64,000 nucleotides of DNA from Limnoperna fortunei (lineage: Eukaryota > Mollusca > Bivalvia > Mytilida > Modiolidae), in assembly GCA_944474755.1 (NCBI GenBank), contig OX104114.1:28915220-28979219 (forward strand), given 5' to 3'. The position numbers and the translations under genes are program-made. Below, one piece after another: positions 11,590-21,649 of this stretch (position 1 is the stretch's first letter; each line of letters starts with the position of its first letter). The notes under the pieces are model-generated. The model made no database searches. It worked only from the letters and a program-made list of their open reading frames with translations, and was not told the DNA's origin.

Positions 11590-11668
11590 CAAAATTTATT
11601 TATTTATTTATTTACTTATTTATTTATTTATTTGTTTATTTATTTATGTATTTATTTATATTTTTCTA
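11590..11668. repeat. (TTTA)n microsatellite
   Basis: About 18 tetranucleotide units of ttta occur, with a few substitutions (ttac, tttg, tgta), inside the decayed YR retrotransposon between its linker and recombinase parts. Confidence 0.95.
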
Positions 11669-11683
11669 TTTTTATCTTAGCTC

Positions 11684-12004
11684 TCAATAAAAATCGGCCT
11701 TGCCGAAATAGAATAGTGGAAAACAGTTATCTACTACGACATACAATGTCGCACAGCCTGTAATTCTGATTTGAATAAATTTGTTCCGCGAATCACGTTT
11801 TAATTTTTGCCGGTACAGATATTTTGTCCAGGTGAAAATTCTAAAACTTCTACAACAGGCATACGAAAAGTTCCTTTTGGTCTGCATACAACTAAATGTT
11901 TTTATAATTTTAGTAATGAGATTTATCGGGGAAACAAGCCAGTTATTATCTTTGTCCAAGTTTTGAGAAAAAGCGTCTACTGCTTCACAACAAGGATTCC
12001 ACAC
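11684..12004 (-). pseudogene. YR-retrotransposon pol segment between RT and recombinase
   Basis: This open stretch of 106 codons contains DAFSQNLDKDNNWLVSPINL followed by an ITKIIKTF-like helix. That pattern (DA-Q-W/L-DNN-P) belongs to the region between RNase H and the recombinase of these retrotransposons. It continues the element seen in RT at 13394-12945 and YR at 11520-10865. It lacks a credible start of its own and is a fragment, not a gene. Confidence 0.65.
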
Positions 12005-12159
12005 TTTGGAATTAAAACGATGTAATTTAGAATTAGAAAAATGGGCAATCTATCAACTGGAAAAGGACCCCATAAGTTCTAAATAAACTAGAAGATATCG
12101 TACGATGTTTTACAGTCATCAAAGTCAATAATATTTAAAATAAAATCTGCTTTCACGTT

Positions 12160-12310
12160 TTCAAATCTAGGGATCCAAACTTGAAAGTGATTTTTTTGTG
12201 TTTTTGGTTTTTGTGTTGCGTTTTGTCTATATCCGGATTTGTAACTGTCCCTTGACTTTTGGCTCTTGTTGTTCGGTCGGTTTTCTTTGCTATTTTTCTT
12301 ATTCCCAGAC
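12160..12310. repeat. Dispersed repeat word shared with 25620-25770
   Basis: The block 'gtgtttttggtttttgtg' through 'tatccggatttgtaactg', 'cccttgacttttggctc' and 'gttcggtcggtt' recurs in diverged form at 25620-25770. The element it belongs to was not identified. Short open frames on both strands here are not supported as genes. Confidence 0.6.
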
Positions 12311-12944
12311 TCGAACATGTTTTAAAAAATGTATGGGAGATTTTTAAATGCATTTTTGTACTTTTTTCGACGATCTTTACGCAGTTTGGGTTATTAGTTT
12401 TCCATTGTGCTGTTCTATTTTTTAATACCGATTGCGAAGCATGCAGAGCAAGCTGTATTTTTCTTAGTTCTCGCCAAGTGAAACAGCAGCTACATTACTA
12501 GCATCAGAATAAACTATATTATCGGGTTAATATCCTGAATTCAGATTTTTAATATTCAAAGAATTCAAATTTTATTTCCAAAATTTAACTCTGCAAAAAC
12601 ATTTTCTTTACGATCAAGCTTTAAAACTGAATCGCAAGCTTTTCGACATTCTATAGCGAAAAACATTTCTGAACATAAGATTTTCTACGTATACATTGCC
12701 CAATACAGGTGTCATCGAACAATTTTTATCGTGAACTGAGCACGCTGCCTTGCGGTGATTTTAGGAGAATTTTCAAATAAAAAGTCTAGCGTTTTATAAG
12801 CTTCGTCAATACGACTTTCAGTGATGCATTAGGAGTAATTTTTTTGCAGCCCATTTTAGACCCAACCATACACTGTACAGGTTCAAAAATAGATTTGTCA
12901 TAGTTAATCAAAAAGCCTGCATTTGTCAAAGTATACTGGATCAA

Positions 12945-13394
12945 TTAAGAATTTTTAAGACATGTATCATGGCTATCTGCTAAATCTAGACCGTCGTCTA
13001 AATACAGAACAATGCTAATACTGTTCGTTCGGCAGTATTTAACAATGGGTCTCATACATTTTGTAAAAAATGTAAGGGGCCGAAGCCAAACCAAAAGGTA
13101 GAACTGAGAAACAGTATTTTTTTTGTTTCCTTGAAAGCCCAAGGTATTCAGTTGTTGCATGCAAATGTCTATATGAAAATACCCACTTGTCAAGTCGAAT
13201 TTTACTAAATAAAAATCTTTATTAAAATATTGACTTGCCATTCTCCAGTCTTCAAACTTAAATTTTGACTTTTCTACATATAAATTTAATTTACACAAAT
13301 CTAAAATTAATCTTATTTTCCCCGAATTTTGAACAGCTACAGTAAGTGGATTCACAACAAATGGCTGAAAAGGTTCATACATAGATGCATCCAT
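12945..13394 (-). pseudogene. Reverse transcriptase domain of the minus-strand YR retrotransposon
   Basis: This 149-codon open frame contains NPLTVAVQNSGKIRLILDL (RT fingers), a KFKFEDW segment, LVKFDLTSGYFHIDI (the catalytic aspartate of motif A), an FTKCMRPIVKYCR helix and the polymerase box IVLYLDDGLDLA (YxDD). Spacing matches the RT of DIRS/Ngaro-type elements. The frame holds several family-unlike residues, and flanking sequence needs frameshifts, so it is a relic. The intact YLDD contrasts with the plus-strand element at 33-41 kb, where that box is deleted from both RT copies. Confidence 0.85.
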
Positions 13395-13559
13395 TGTCTA
13401 ATAGTTAATTAATTGTTGAATCTACAAAATCACTATCATCTAAAGCAGATTTATTATATCGAAAAACCATTCGAGGCCAACTAAGGCTAAAAGGGATTAA
13501 ATTAAATAGCCTTTACTTACAGTATCTAAAATAAATTTACTTGCCCCTATAAGTCACCA

Positions 13560-13880
13560 AAAATCTATATTTTCCTTCAAACTAGATTTAACACCTTTAG
13601 CAGTTTTAGAAAAAGCAACCCTATCGCAGTACCTTGCGTGCTCAAGGAGAACATTTATGTCACTTCACAATCTAAAAATTTGGGTGCTTACGAAGCAGTA
13701 CCTGACAAAATCTCTTTTTTCAGCGAAGAAATTTTAGTATCAAAATATGACTTAAAAAGTTGAAATTGATCGTCACTAAAGCGGGACGTTTCAGTAGCAG
13801 AATAGTATTCATGCGGAATCAGATATCGACCTGGTTTTTATGTTTTGGTCAATCAGAATAGCCGTTTTAATAAATTCATT
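13560..13880 (-). pseudogene. N-terminal part of the minus-strand YR retrotransposon ORF
   Basis: The minus strand reads PHEYYSATETSRFSDDQFQL followed by a KISSLKKEIL stretch near 13830-13700, then in a shifted frame EHARYCDRVAFSKTAKGV near 13650-13590. It runs into FVDSTINNLLDNG just ahead of the RT. These belong to the region upstream of RT. Stops and frameshifts are frequent. Confidence 0.6.
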
Positions 13881-14202
13881 CGTCCAATCAAATCGATTGT
13901 ATTAATTGTATTGTACACAATTCATTGACGCCTGCTACACATACACCGTGCGTGTCAACAACAAATGGGAGAAACGTCCGCTTTGCCATATATATTGATT
14001 CATTTATTCTCTTCTCAATATTTGAAACTGGAATTTCAGGATTATCAGCAAATTGATAACAAAATGCCGCATTAAATAAAAAAATATTAAGGGTAAAAAG
14101 CATTACAACACTTACCAAGTGTAAGCAGATTCTCCAGTAAAAAGGGCATCCTCTGTTATTCTGATCAAGGGAGATGGTGGTTTATTCATATAATTAATCA
14201 AT

Positions 14203-14338
14203 TAATAACTTTGATATATGGTCGCCATCCGGATTTATTAGCACTCAAAACTGTATATTCACCTCGCCTAGCGGCGCGGTGAATATTACATTTTCTCTGG
14301 CTGATAAATCCTGATATCGACCTATATCAAAGTTATTA
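14203..14338. repeat. 136-bp fold-back (MITE-like) element with nested palindrome
   Basis: Outer arms 'taataactttgatata' and 'tatatcaaagttatta' extend imperfectly for ~37 bp each. At the centre, 14256-14285 is a smaller palindrome, tattcacc...ggtgaata. Related pieces lie at 14822-14930 and 24600-24730. No coding capacity is present. Confidence 0.8.
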
Positions 14339-14442
14339 CTTGTATATTATTATGGCATGAATATAATTTTCCATTTGATTGGTCTAAAAGCAACTTTCGG
14401 GTAAACGATAAATCGCAACTTCTAAAATTACATTAAAATACG

Positions 14443-14537
14443 AAAAAACTGGCTTGAACTAGTAGTTACCAGGTCGATGTTGGATTCCGCTTGACTCCTA
14501 TGCAGCGGAATCCAACTACTAATTTAAGCCGGTTTTT
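14443..14537. repeat. Inverted repeat / hairpin
   Basis: Arms 'aaaaaactggcttgaact' and 'ttaagccggttttt' enclose a tight inner stem, ttggattccgc / gcggaatccaa, with a ~13-nt loop. It lies between two fold-back fragments and may be a short non-autonomous element. Confidence 0.7.
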
Positions 14538-14821
14538 CATGACTTTTCCAATATAACTATAAATTTCAATTTTAGTGGTCATTGAATTTGATAATCTGTA
14601 ATTATGAAATATACTGTTAATAATGTAAGAATACAATTGTTGATTTATTTTTACTCAATATTTGAAATGTGATGAAACAGGATTATCAGCAAATCAATAT
14701 TAAATTGAAGTAATGTATTAAAATTGTTTATGGGTAACCAGTTTTACAACACTTACAAAATGTAAGCATTTTCTGTTTTTCTGATGAAGGAAGATGGTGA
14801 TTTTATTCATGTAATAAAACA

Positions 14822-14930
14822 ATTAATGACTTTGATATACAGTCGCTATCAGGATTTATCAGGTAGAGAAAATGTAATATTCACATAGGCGCTAAGGTCA
14901 TTTATTGTATAACATTAGCCAGTTGATAAA
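14822..14930. repeat. Half of the 14203-14338 fold-back element
   Basis: The left arm (aatgactttgatatacagtc) and the inner part 'gaaaatgtaatattcac' match the 14203 element, but the right arm is missing. It ends at the left border of duplicon B. Confidence 0.65.
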
Positions 14931-14972
14931 TGTCGCTCATCATGTTTAAGAGATGTGTAAACTCGGATTACA

Positions 14973-15196
14973 GGGGCCTCGGTGGCCGAGTGGTAAAAGT
15001 AATTAGTCTACTATTGATCACGTGGTCTGTCAAGACTGAAGTTGTGGGTTCGAGTCTCACTGTGGAAGGGTGTACTCAACTCCAATCTTAATTGACAAGG
15101 ATCGACAGTTTTTCTACCGAAGGTCGGGGTTTTCTCTGGGTACTCCTGATTTCTCCCCAATAAAACTGGACGCCATGATATAGCTGAAAAATTACT
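14973..15196 (+). mobile_element. tRNA-derived SINE (shared B/C insertion)
   Basis: The head ggggcctcggtggccgagtg (A box) is followed by 'gggttcgagtctcact' (B box), the body 'aattgacaaggatcgaca' and 'ggacgccatgatatagctga'. The tail is lost at 'aaattactcg'. Its flanks match those of the SINE at 51013-51185, so one insertion was inherited by both duplicons. Confidence 0.92.
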
Positions 15197-15537
15197 CGTA
15201 TTACAAACTGATGTTCTTACTGAATCCGCTTTTTAATTCGTCTATCACTTTCCGAGTCCTTCGTACAAAATGATTAACTTTCCAGTACGAGAGAACGCTT
15301 CCATCAGTAAAAGATTAAATAAATTGTATAAAAATATAACAAATATATTTTATTAAAGTGAGTATAAAAATTTTGGCTACCTTCAATGTTGTACTAGTAT
15401 TTGAGCTTTATAAAACAAATCCATGATTACTTGTTGTCGACAGCGCCCTACGCAAAAATTTGTTCTATTTGATTTTACCCCCGTCTTCGCAGTCACAATA
15501 TTTTAGATGTATATACACTTAACGTAGAAACAAAATA

Positions 15538-15791
15538 GGGGCCTCGATGGCCGAGTGGTAAAGGTAGTTCGTCTACTATTGATCATGAGGCCTGTCGACA
15601 CTAAGATTGCGGTTGAAGTTTCACTGCGGCAGGGTGCTCTTGACTCTAATTTAATTGACAAGGATTGTCAGTTTTCCTATCTAAAGGGGGTTTCTCAGGC
15701 TTTCTCCCCAAAAAAACTGGACGCAATGATTCAGATGAACAATTCCTTTAATCGGCGTTAAAAAACATTCAAACAAACAAAACAAAACAAA
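15538..15791 (+). mobile_element. tRNA-derived SINE (shared B/C insertion)
   Basis: A complete element: ggggcctcgatggccgagtg head, degenerate B box, 'attgacaaggattgtcag', a 'ggacgcaatgattcag' end, and a caaacaaaacaaaacaaa tail. The equivalent element in duplicon C is at 54252-54540, at the same distance upstream of the glucuronyltransferase exon. A 68-codon open frame across it is spurious. Confidence 0.92.
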
Positions 15792-15960
15792 GTTATTGTC
15801 TTTTGCTGGAACGATATTTTAGTACAAAAGTTCAGTATATATGCATGTAACACCTTATCAATGATGTAAATAGATTCCGAGTTACAAAACAATGTTTTTA
15901 TTGTACTCATATGGAACGCGGTGGTTATATTTTATGAAATACCAGTTCAATTTTTTGAAG

Positions 15961-16334
15961 ATTACAGAACATTTAAGTTTGTTTCAAAAGTAAATGGACT
16001 TCCCCTCATATACGCCATTACTCCTACATATTATTGTCTCACACAACGTGCAGACGTAACACGATTAGCTAACACTCTACGACAGGTTAAAAATCTATAC
16101 TGGATTGTTGTGGAGGATTCAGATGTTATAAATCCAAATATTTATGAGATTTTGAACTCAACCGGATTGTATATAGCAAAAAAGAAACTGAATCAAACGA
16201 AAGCTAACATCAAATGTTCTGACCAGAGAAATGCAGCGCTTGATTGGATTATGGATCACCACAATCAGAATTTTCGAGCTGTGATTTACTTTGTAGACGA
16301 TGACAACTCATACAGCCTTGAAATATTCGAACAG
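15961..16334 (+). CDS. Beta-1,3-glucuronyltransferase (GT43) UDP-binding exon, copy B
   Basis: This exon encodes the donor-binding half of the catalytic domain: LPLIYAITPTYYCLTQRADV (the family PTY entry strand), VKNLYWIVVEDSDV, DQRNAALDWI and VIYFVDDDNSYSLEIFEQ. The DDD is the Mn2+/UDP-binding DXD motif. The exon ends in phase 0 at a 'gtaatc' donor. The acceptor is taken as 'ttttttgaag', though AG seven bases later is also possible. Compared with copy C it lacks three codons after STGL, and it has YCLTQ for YRLAQ and KCSDQRN for RGSDQRN, i.e. changes at conserved family positions. No start codon or membrane anchor is seen, so an upstream exon is required. With the lost acceptor downstream, copy B is probably decaying. 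Confidence 0.88.
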
Positions 16335-16839
16335 GTAATCTCTTAATTGATTGATTATTGCTTGCTTGCTTGATTGATTATTTGATTACATTCAGCGTGC
16401 AGTATTTCAGCTATATTATAACGTATTAAGGACACAAACGCGTTTAAAACAATTAATAATGTAACTGGGATAGCAAATGGCGACTTAGTGTTGACTGAAG
16501 CAAAAAACTATAGATTAGGTTGGTACTTAGATAGATTATGAATGTAATATGTCAGTGGTTTATGAGAGGATTAGTGTATACTCGTAAACAAACACCAGAA
16601 GATGAATATATACATTAATGGCGAAAACTAATAAAAAAAATTGAAGACAAGGTTTGAAACAACTTCCTAATTGCTGTGTTATTCCACTTGCTGAACTTTT
16701 GTAAGAACTTGATTGACCAAACTAATTGCTCCATATTGTTTTTTCTAATTTACAGTTCATATCAAATTTTTTCTTAATCTGCAAAAGTTGTATTTTTTAT
16801 CACTGGACCACTCATATGCAGATTATTTTCTTGTTGTAC

Positions 16840-16926
16840 TTAAGGTACACCACGATGCTATCCATGTGGCCAGTAGGTTTCTCTGGAGGGCGTTTTTACG
16901 AAACCCCATATGTTTTCAATGGGAAG
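16840..16926 (+). pseudogene. Glucuronyltransferase WPVG exon, copy B, with destroyed splice acceptor
   Basis: These 87 nt encode LRYTTMLSMWPVGFSGGRFY and ETPYVFNGK, the strand after the DXD motif with the signature WPVG. A canonical 'gtaact' donor follows. In copy C the same exon is preceded by 'ttgttgtag'. Here it is 'ttgttgtac', so the AG (16838-16839) is AC. The nearest upstream AG, 'catatgcag' ending at 16820, would add seven hydrophobic codons in frame without a stop. Splicing might be rescued that way, or the exon skipped (87 nt keeps frame but removes WPVG). It is therefore marked as probably non-functional. Confidence 0.8.
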
Positions 16927-18427
16927 GTAACTTGATTGTGTAGTTATACTACTGGTAGACTTCTTCAAGGTTCTTCGGGGAAATAGTTTTAAATGCAGCT
17001 TAGCTGAAACCAATAAACCGATGAAAAACTGAACTTATCAGCAATATTCATTGGATGAGTCTCTACAGCATTTGGTTAACGCGGGCTAAATGGGACTATG
17101 TTTAAATGTCATGACTACGCATTGTCATTTTGCATATTAATGTTTATAGAATAAATCTCTAAGAAGTGTACGTTGTTTTTTCCGAACGCCAAAATAGCTG
17201 TATCTGAAAGATTAAATAATGTGTCAATGAATTTTCTTCAAACTTGTCATATAGTTAGTTTTGTATATTTAAATACTATCTTTAGAGCTTATTTCCGGAA
17301 AGTTTAGCACCGAAATTTGTAATCTTGTAAAAAGATTGTAAAGAGAAGAGGATAATACAAGCATTAAAATCATTGATTTACAAAATTCTGTCCAACGAAG
17401 TTTTCTGAACTTTATTGTCAAGCAATTGGTATACGTTTCAGTGATGGGGAGACAAAATAAGGCTCTGAGTTGTTTTTGTTTGTAAAGAAATAACTGTAAT
17501 ACATTTTTTTTAATATAAACCTTGTTTAAAATGTCACTTTTTTCCTTATACCGAACCCGCTTACACGCAAACTTTTATTTAACCATTAACTGATGTTACA
17601 GTACAAGTAAGTCTTTAATTATTACCTTTAATCTTATGGTAATTAAGAGTTAGTAATGAAAGAAGCTAATATATATTTAAACTTCAAAGGGATGACAGAA
17701 GAATAATAGGTTGAACTTCCGATAGTGATAGACATTTTATTGCTTTTTCACGAGAGTTGCGCAGCGAAACGAGCAAAAATGACTAAAACTTTCTCTGCGG
17801 AGTGATTAATTTTAGTGTTGGATAGAAATTGTAAGTGATTGGACCGCAGCGGTGTGAGAGAAAATATTTTGTTTAAAATTTTATCACGCGTGGGAGATCA
17901 CATGGGCTTTCCCAAAGCACATAACAGTACCTATTTCTTCCGTACACCAACACTTTCACACCGCGATATCGACTACGCCAACAAGAACATTGTTATGTTA
18001 TAGTAACCAGGATCAGACGCATCTATTGTTGACAAGGGGTTTGTGTTACAAATGCATACATGAATCAGATCAGAAAACAGGTCGACATTCGATTCCGTTT
18101 GGCCGGCAACAAACCTGTGCATGGGGCTAAAAATAACATCTTCAGAAGCAGCTATGGGCACACAGATTTTTGTGAAAGATATTTCTTGACAAATTTGTGC
18201 AGGATCACTGATAATCTAAGGTCGCAATAAAATAATTATTATTACTTTATTTCTCTTGATTTTTATCAGACTGTGTCGATGTCATTTTATATAGATTATA
18301 CGTTGACCTTTTCTATTTAGCAATCAGACTTACATTATATGGCAAAAAATTAATAAAAATTAACAGGCAAGGTATCATCATTCAAGCTTAAATAAAATTC
18401 TAGAAAATGTCAACTTTAACTGCAGCG
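16927..18427 (+). other. Intron of copy B, conserved with copy C
   Basis: No coding sequence is seen. Blocks such as 'cagcgaaacgagcaaaaa' near 17763 and 'cgcgatatcgactacg' near 17962 match copy C at 56645 and 56849, showing that intron sequence was duplicated with the exons. Confidence 0.75.
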
Positions 18428-18438
18428 TCTATATACAT

Positions 18439-19329
18439 AAGTTAAGATATTATTAAAAAAACTTAATTTTGATCATGTTTGGGATAACCATGGTACTTTT
18501 TCACAGCGCAAATTGCTCTCAGCTTTTACAAACAAGTTAAAAGAAAATTATTTAAAATATTGGAAGAACAGTATTTTTGATGATAGTCATTCTGTAAATG
18601 GTCATAAACTTAGAACATTTAGAAAAATAAAAGAAAACTATGAAATTGATACATATTTGAAATTAGGTATAGACAGAGATATAGTTAAAACATTTACAAA
18701 AATTAAAATAAGCGATAGTAAACTTGCAATAGAAGTTGGGCGACACACTAAAACCCCACTAGTAAATAGGGGTTGTTCATTATGTAAATTAGGAGTAGAA
18801 GATGAGTTTCATTTTTTAATTAGTTGCACTTCACTAAATAACATTAGAGAAAAACTTTTTACAGAAATATGTGATATTTTTCCATCTTTTGTTAACTTCG
18901 ACTCAGATGCTAAATTTAACTTTTTATTCAATTGTAAAGACTATGATATAGTAAAAGTTATTGTCATAGGTGTTAATCAAATGTATAAAAGGAGATTTGA
19001 GTTACTTAATAATTGTGATTAAGTGTATTGTAGTTGTCTAACTCATATTATTATTTATTAATATTAATGTAAAGTATTCATGTATTAATTCTACACCACC
19101 TCCTCTAATGAATAATCCAATATATAATATATACTTATTATTAATAGGCAAGCCAAGTCCAACCTGGTAAAGTATATCTTTCTGATATATATAATAATGA
19201 GGCATGTGTCTAAATTACTAGTAGACGTATTCTTTTATATATGTTTGTATGTGTTTATAAATTGTAACTGTATTGGTAACAATCCTGTATTTGGATTTTA
19301 GACCAAATAAAAATTCTGTTCTGTTCTGT
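18439..19329 (+). mobile_element. 5'-truncated LINE insertion with target-site duplication
   Basis: An 891-bp insertion lies between two copies of tctatatacat (18428-18438 and 19330-19340). It carries the 3' end of a LINE ORF, a short UTR and a ttctgttctgttctgtt tail. The homologous spot in copy A (4143-4160) has one uninterrupted target, so A preserves the empty site. The coding remainder is open, suggesting a recent insertion. Confidence 0.92.
18513..19022 (+). CDS. LINE ORF2 C-terminal fragment
   Basis: 169 codons are open to a TAA. The content is typical of the C-terminus of CR1/L2-like non-LTR retrotransposon polymerases: KLRTFRKIKENYEIDTYLKL, a KIKISDSKLAIEVGRHTKTP strand, then a zinc-knuckle-like CSLCKLGVEDEFHFLISC in which cysteines and the histidine are conserved. 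Endonuclease and reverse transcriptase are absent because the element is 5' truncated; the apparent start codon is internal. The frame is intact, unlike the older LINE remnant in the last intron of A, B and C. Clade assignment is by general resemblance only. Confidence 0.8.
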   Translation: MLSAFTNKLKENYLKYWKNSIFDDSHSVNGHKLRTFRKIKENYEIDTYLKLGIDRDIVKTFTKIKISDSKLAIEVGRHTKTPLVNRGCSLCKLGVEDEFHFLISCTSLNNIREKLFTEICDIFPSFVNFDSDAKFNFLFNCKDYDIVKVIVIGVNQMYKRRFELLNNCD

Positions 19330-19422
19330 TCTATATACATGTCATCTGATGAAGTATGCCTCTTTACACTATTGCTACTTTTCGAGAATATTTTTGGCTA
19401 ATTGTAAAACACTTGTAAAACA

Positions 19423-19423
<1 letters not shown>

Positions 19424-19494
<71 letters not shown>

Positions 19495-19720
19495 AGACGT
19501 ATATATAAATATTTGATATTAACCCTGTATTTCTGATGTTTCAGAAATCCGCTGGATAGATATATTATATGGTTGTCACAATACTTAGACGTTTGTATAT
19601 ATATATCTTTTGTATCGTTGCATAATCTTCTAGACTTGTATATTATTTTTTGTTTATGCTGTATCGTCATGTTTGTCGATCCGATACTTAATAAGCTTGC
19701 TGGTTGGTAGACTCTTTAGA

Positions 19721-19775
<55 letters not shown>
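19424..19775. repeat. Two long (AT)n microsatellites with intervening unit
   Basis: (at)n runs at 19424-19492 and 19725-19772 flank a segment (19494-19700) whose start is repeated at 19971. The central part, 19610-19700, has a reverse-complement relative at 49365-49450. The TY/IY open frame on the minus strand is a microsatellite artefact. Confidence 0.95.
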
Positions 19776-20290
19776 TAATACGTATTGGTTACGAAAATTC
19801 CATCGTCACACGCTAGTACACATGTACTATGTCTATGTCTACGATTAGCCCAGGTTAATGCAGCTATATTTTTATATTGCGGATTTGGCCGAGGGGTCTA
19901 GACCGCTGAGGGTAAGCAAAAATTTGACAGTGTTAAAAATCTAATTCCAACAGTGTTGGGCTTAATTTGTAGACGTATATATAAATATTTGATATTAACC
20001 CTGTATTTCTGATGTTTCAGAAATCTGCTGGATAGATATATTATATGGTTGTCACAATACTTAGACGTTTGTAAATAATTTACTTACTGTGACTGTATGG
20101 CAAGTAACTTTGTCATCCTATATAATATATACGAAAATGCTGAATGATTACTGTCAAATTAATACGTATTGGTTACGAAAATTCCATCGTCACACGTTAG
20201 TACACATGTACTTTGTCAATGTCTACGATCACCCCGGTTAATGAAGCCATATTTTTATGTAGCGGATTTGACCGAGGGGTCTAGACCGCT
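19492..20290 (+). repeat. Local tandem duplication in copy B intron
   Basis: 'gtagacgtatatataaat' through 'cacaatacttagacgtttgt' occurs at 19493-19597 and 19970-20070. 'aaattaatacgtattggtt' through 'gaccgaggggtctagaccgc' occurs at 19772-19910 and 20156-20290. The two units therefore share both ends but differ in the middle, by the AT-rich 19600-19770 insert in the first and another ~85 bp in the second. Confidence 0.88.
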
Positions 20291-20370
20291 GGACATAGTG
20301 CAGGCGAATTGGTGCCAAATTGTCACAACGGTGTGAGTTCGAATCCCGCTGAGGGAAAGCAAAAATTCGA
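20262..20370 (+). mobile_element. Second tRNA-like SINE family (head region)
   Basis: 'ggatttgaccgaggggtcta' followed 60 bp later by 'gtgtgagttcgaatccc' is a tRNA-like A box/B box arrangement unlike the common SINE here. A shortened sister at 19880-19930 lacks the B-box part ('ctagaccgctgagggtaagc'). It is too diverged to be a working tRNA: no complementary acceptor stem is seen. Confidence 0.6.
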
Positions 20371-20457
20371 CAGTGTTAAAAATCTAAATGTGTCTGTGAG
20401 CAAATTATTAATTAGTTATTATTTACTTCTAAAACATAATCCTTCCTAATTTTGCAG

Positions 20458-20661
20458 GTCTATAATTTTTCTGCGTGTAATACGAACAATAGAAAGTTTG
20501 CAATTGATATGGCTGGATTTGCATTGAACGTAGATGTCCTCTGGACTAATAATCCAATGAGATTTAACTCAACAAACCTTCCAGGAATGCTAGAAACGAA
20601 GTATTTAGAAATACGTTGTGATTTGCGTGATATAGAACCTTTAGCTGACGATTGCACAAAG
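20458..20661 (+). CDS. Glucuronyltransferase penultimate exon, copy B
   Basis: A 204-nt phase-0 exon after 'ttttgcag', with donor 'gtcaca' (non-consensus +3; copies A and C have gtac and gtaa). It encodes VYNFSACNTNNRKFAIDMAG, then LNVDVLW, a MRFNSTN segment, GMLETKYLE containing the candidate catalytic glutamate, and DIEPLADDCTK. The reading frame is fully open. It is more diverged from A and C than they are from each other (for example TNNPMRF and RCDLRDIEP). The weaker donor and the lost acceptor of the previous exon argue that copy B is under relaxed constraint. Confidence 0.87.
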
Positions 20662-21054
20662 GTCACATTTACAGACTGGTAAATAAGAACCATCTTCATG
20701 TTTTATATTAATATATAAAATAAGATGTAGTATGTACCTTGCTAAATGGTGACGATCGTGATATTTCACGGTATAATTCGTGGTTTGTTTATTTTATTCA
20801 TCAATCTGAAAAATGTACTGTGCATTTTGCAAAAAACGTTTTATGAGTACGTTTTCATGGTCTCTTTACAAAAAAGTGCAAAATAGAACTGCATGTAAAT
20901 AAAATAAATATACACTTTAAGATGCACACTTGCATTAAAATTCAAACTACTATAAAACAATTCAAGTCAAATCCACCACAAGAATGAAAAGCAACAAAAC
21001 ATCATCTATGACAAATTGGTTTTCGTTTCTATGTTTGAATGTTGTTTTAGCTAT

Positions 21055-21245
21055 ACCATGACATCCAGAAAGCCGAAATACATAGTTTTGAATGACCCAA
21101 ACGTTGGTAGGAAAACAGGCAATCCTTGTCAATTTAGCATTAAGTCGAGCACATCTTGTCAGAATCTGACTAGACCTCACAATTTCAGTGATGACAGCTT
21201 GTGATGATTAGAAGATGACTTACTACCTTACCAAATCGGTCATCG
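21055..21245 (-). repeat. Old diverged SINE in the last intron of copy B
   Basis: Same inherited insertion as at 5090-5290 and 57660-57855: a degenerate tRNA-like head near 21240 and 'caatccttgtcaattta' near 21121 on the plus strand. Short open frames here are spurious. Confidence 0.6.
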
Positions 21246-21649
21246 ATACCACATTGATAATTGAAACATAATTGTCAAATTTATACTACCTCCCATTTTC
21301 AACATTGTTTGTGTTCAAGTTTATACGTAAAAAAACAAACCAGAACTGTTCTTCTACCTGGAAAATTTTTCACGTGTTTTTATCAGTGTAATATGTAGAA
21401 AAGGATAACAGATATGTTTTATAAATAATCCCAGTCCCACATATTGTGTACAGTGGCCAATATATTCACAAAGCTTGGGAAGACCAAGCATATACATCTT
21501 GAAATGGCCTAGCCTTTGTTTGATATTGAAATTAGTACCATAACAAAAAAATGCAGTTTGGTAATTTCAAGTCTTAATAAAAAAATCACTAGGACAAATT
21601 TTATTGAATTTCATTCGCTGCTTTTAACAGGATTGCCAGTATATATAGT

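Larger units (their letters stand above)
10790..13880 (-). mobile_element. Decayed tyrosine-recombinase retrotransposon (DIRS/Ngaro group), pol region
   Basis: On the minus strand the order is an N-terminal region (about 13880-13680), then reverse transcriptase (13394-12945), a linker/RNase H-side region (about 12940-11680), then a tyrosine recombinase (11520-10865). RT followed by YR instead of a DDE integrase is diagnostic of YR retrotransposons. Many stops and frameshifts break every domain. No gag or long terminal repeat was recognised. A direct-repeat pair lies just downstream of the YR (10165-10785). It is a different lineage from the plus-strand element at 33-41 kb. Confidence 0.8.

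Noticed and set aside
14973..15060. tRNA gene from the A-box/B-box sequence
   Set aside because: It has no paired acceptor stem and continues into the SINE body; the same head occurs in many copies.
19398..19670. 90-codon minus-strand open frame with repeated IY
   Set aside because: It is encoded by a long (AT)n microsatellite.
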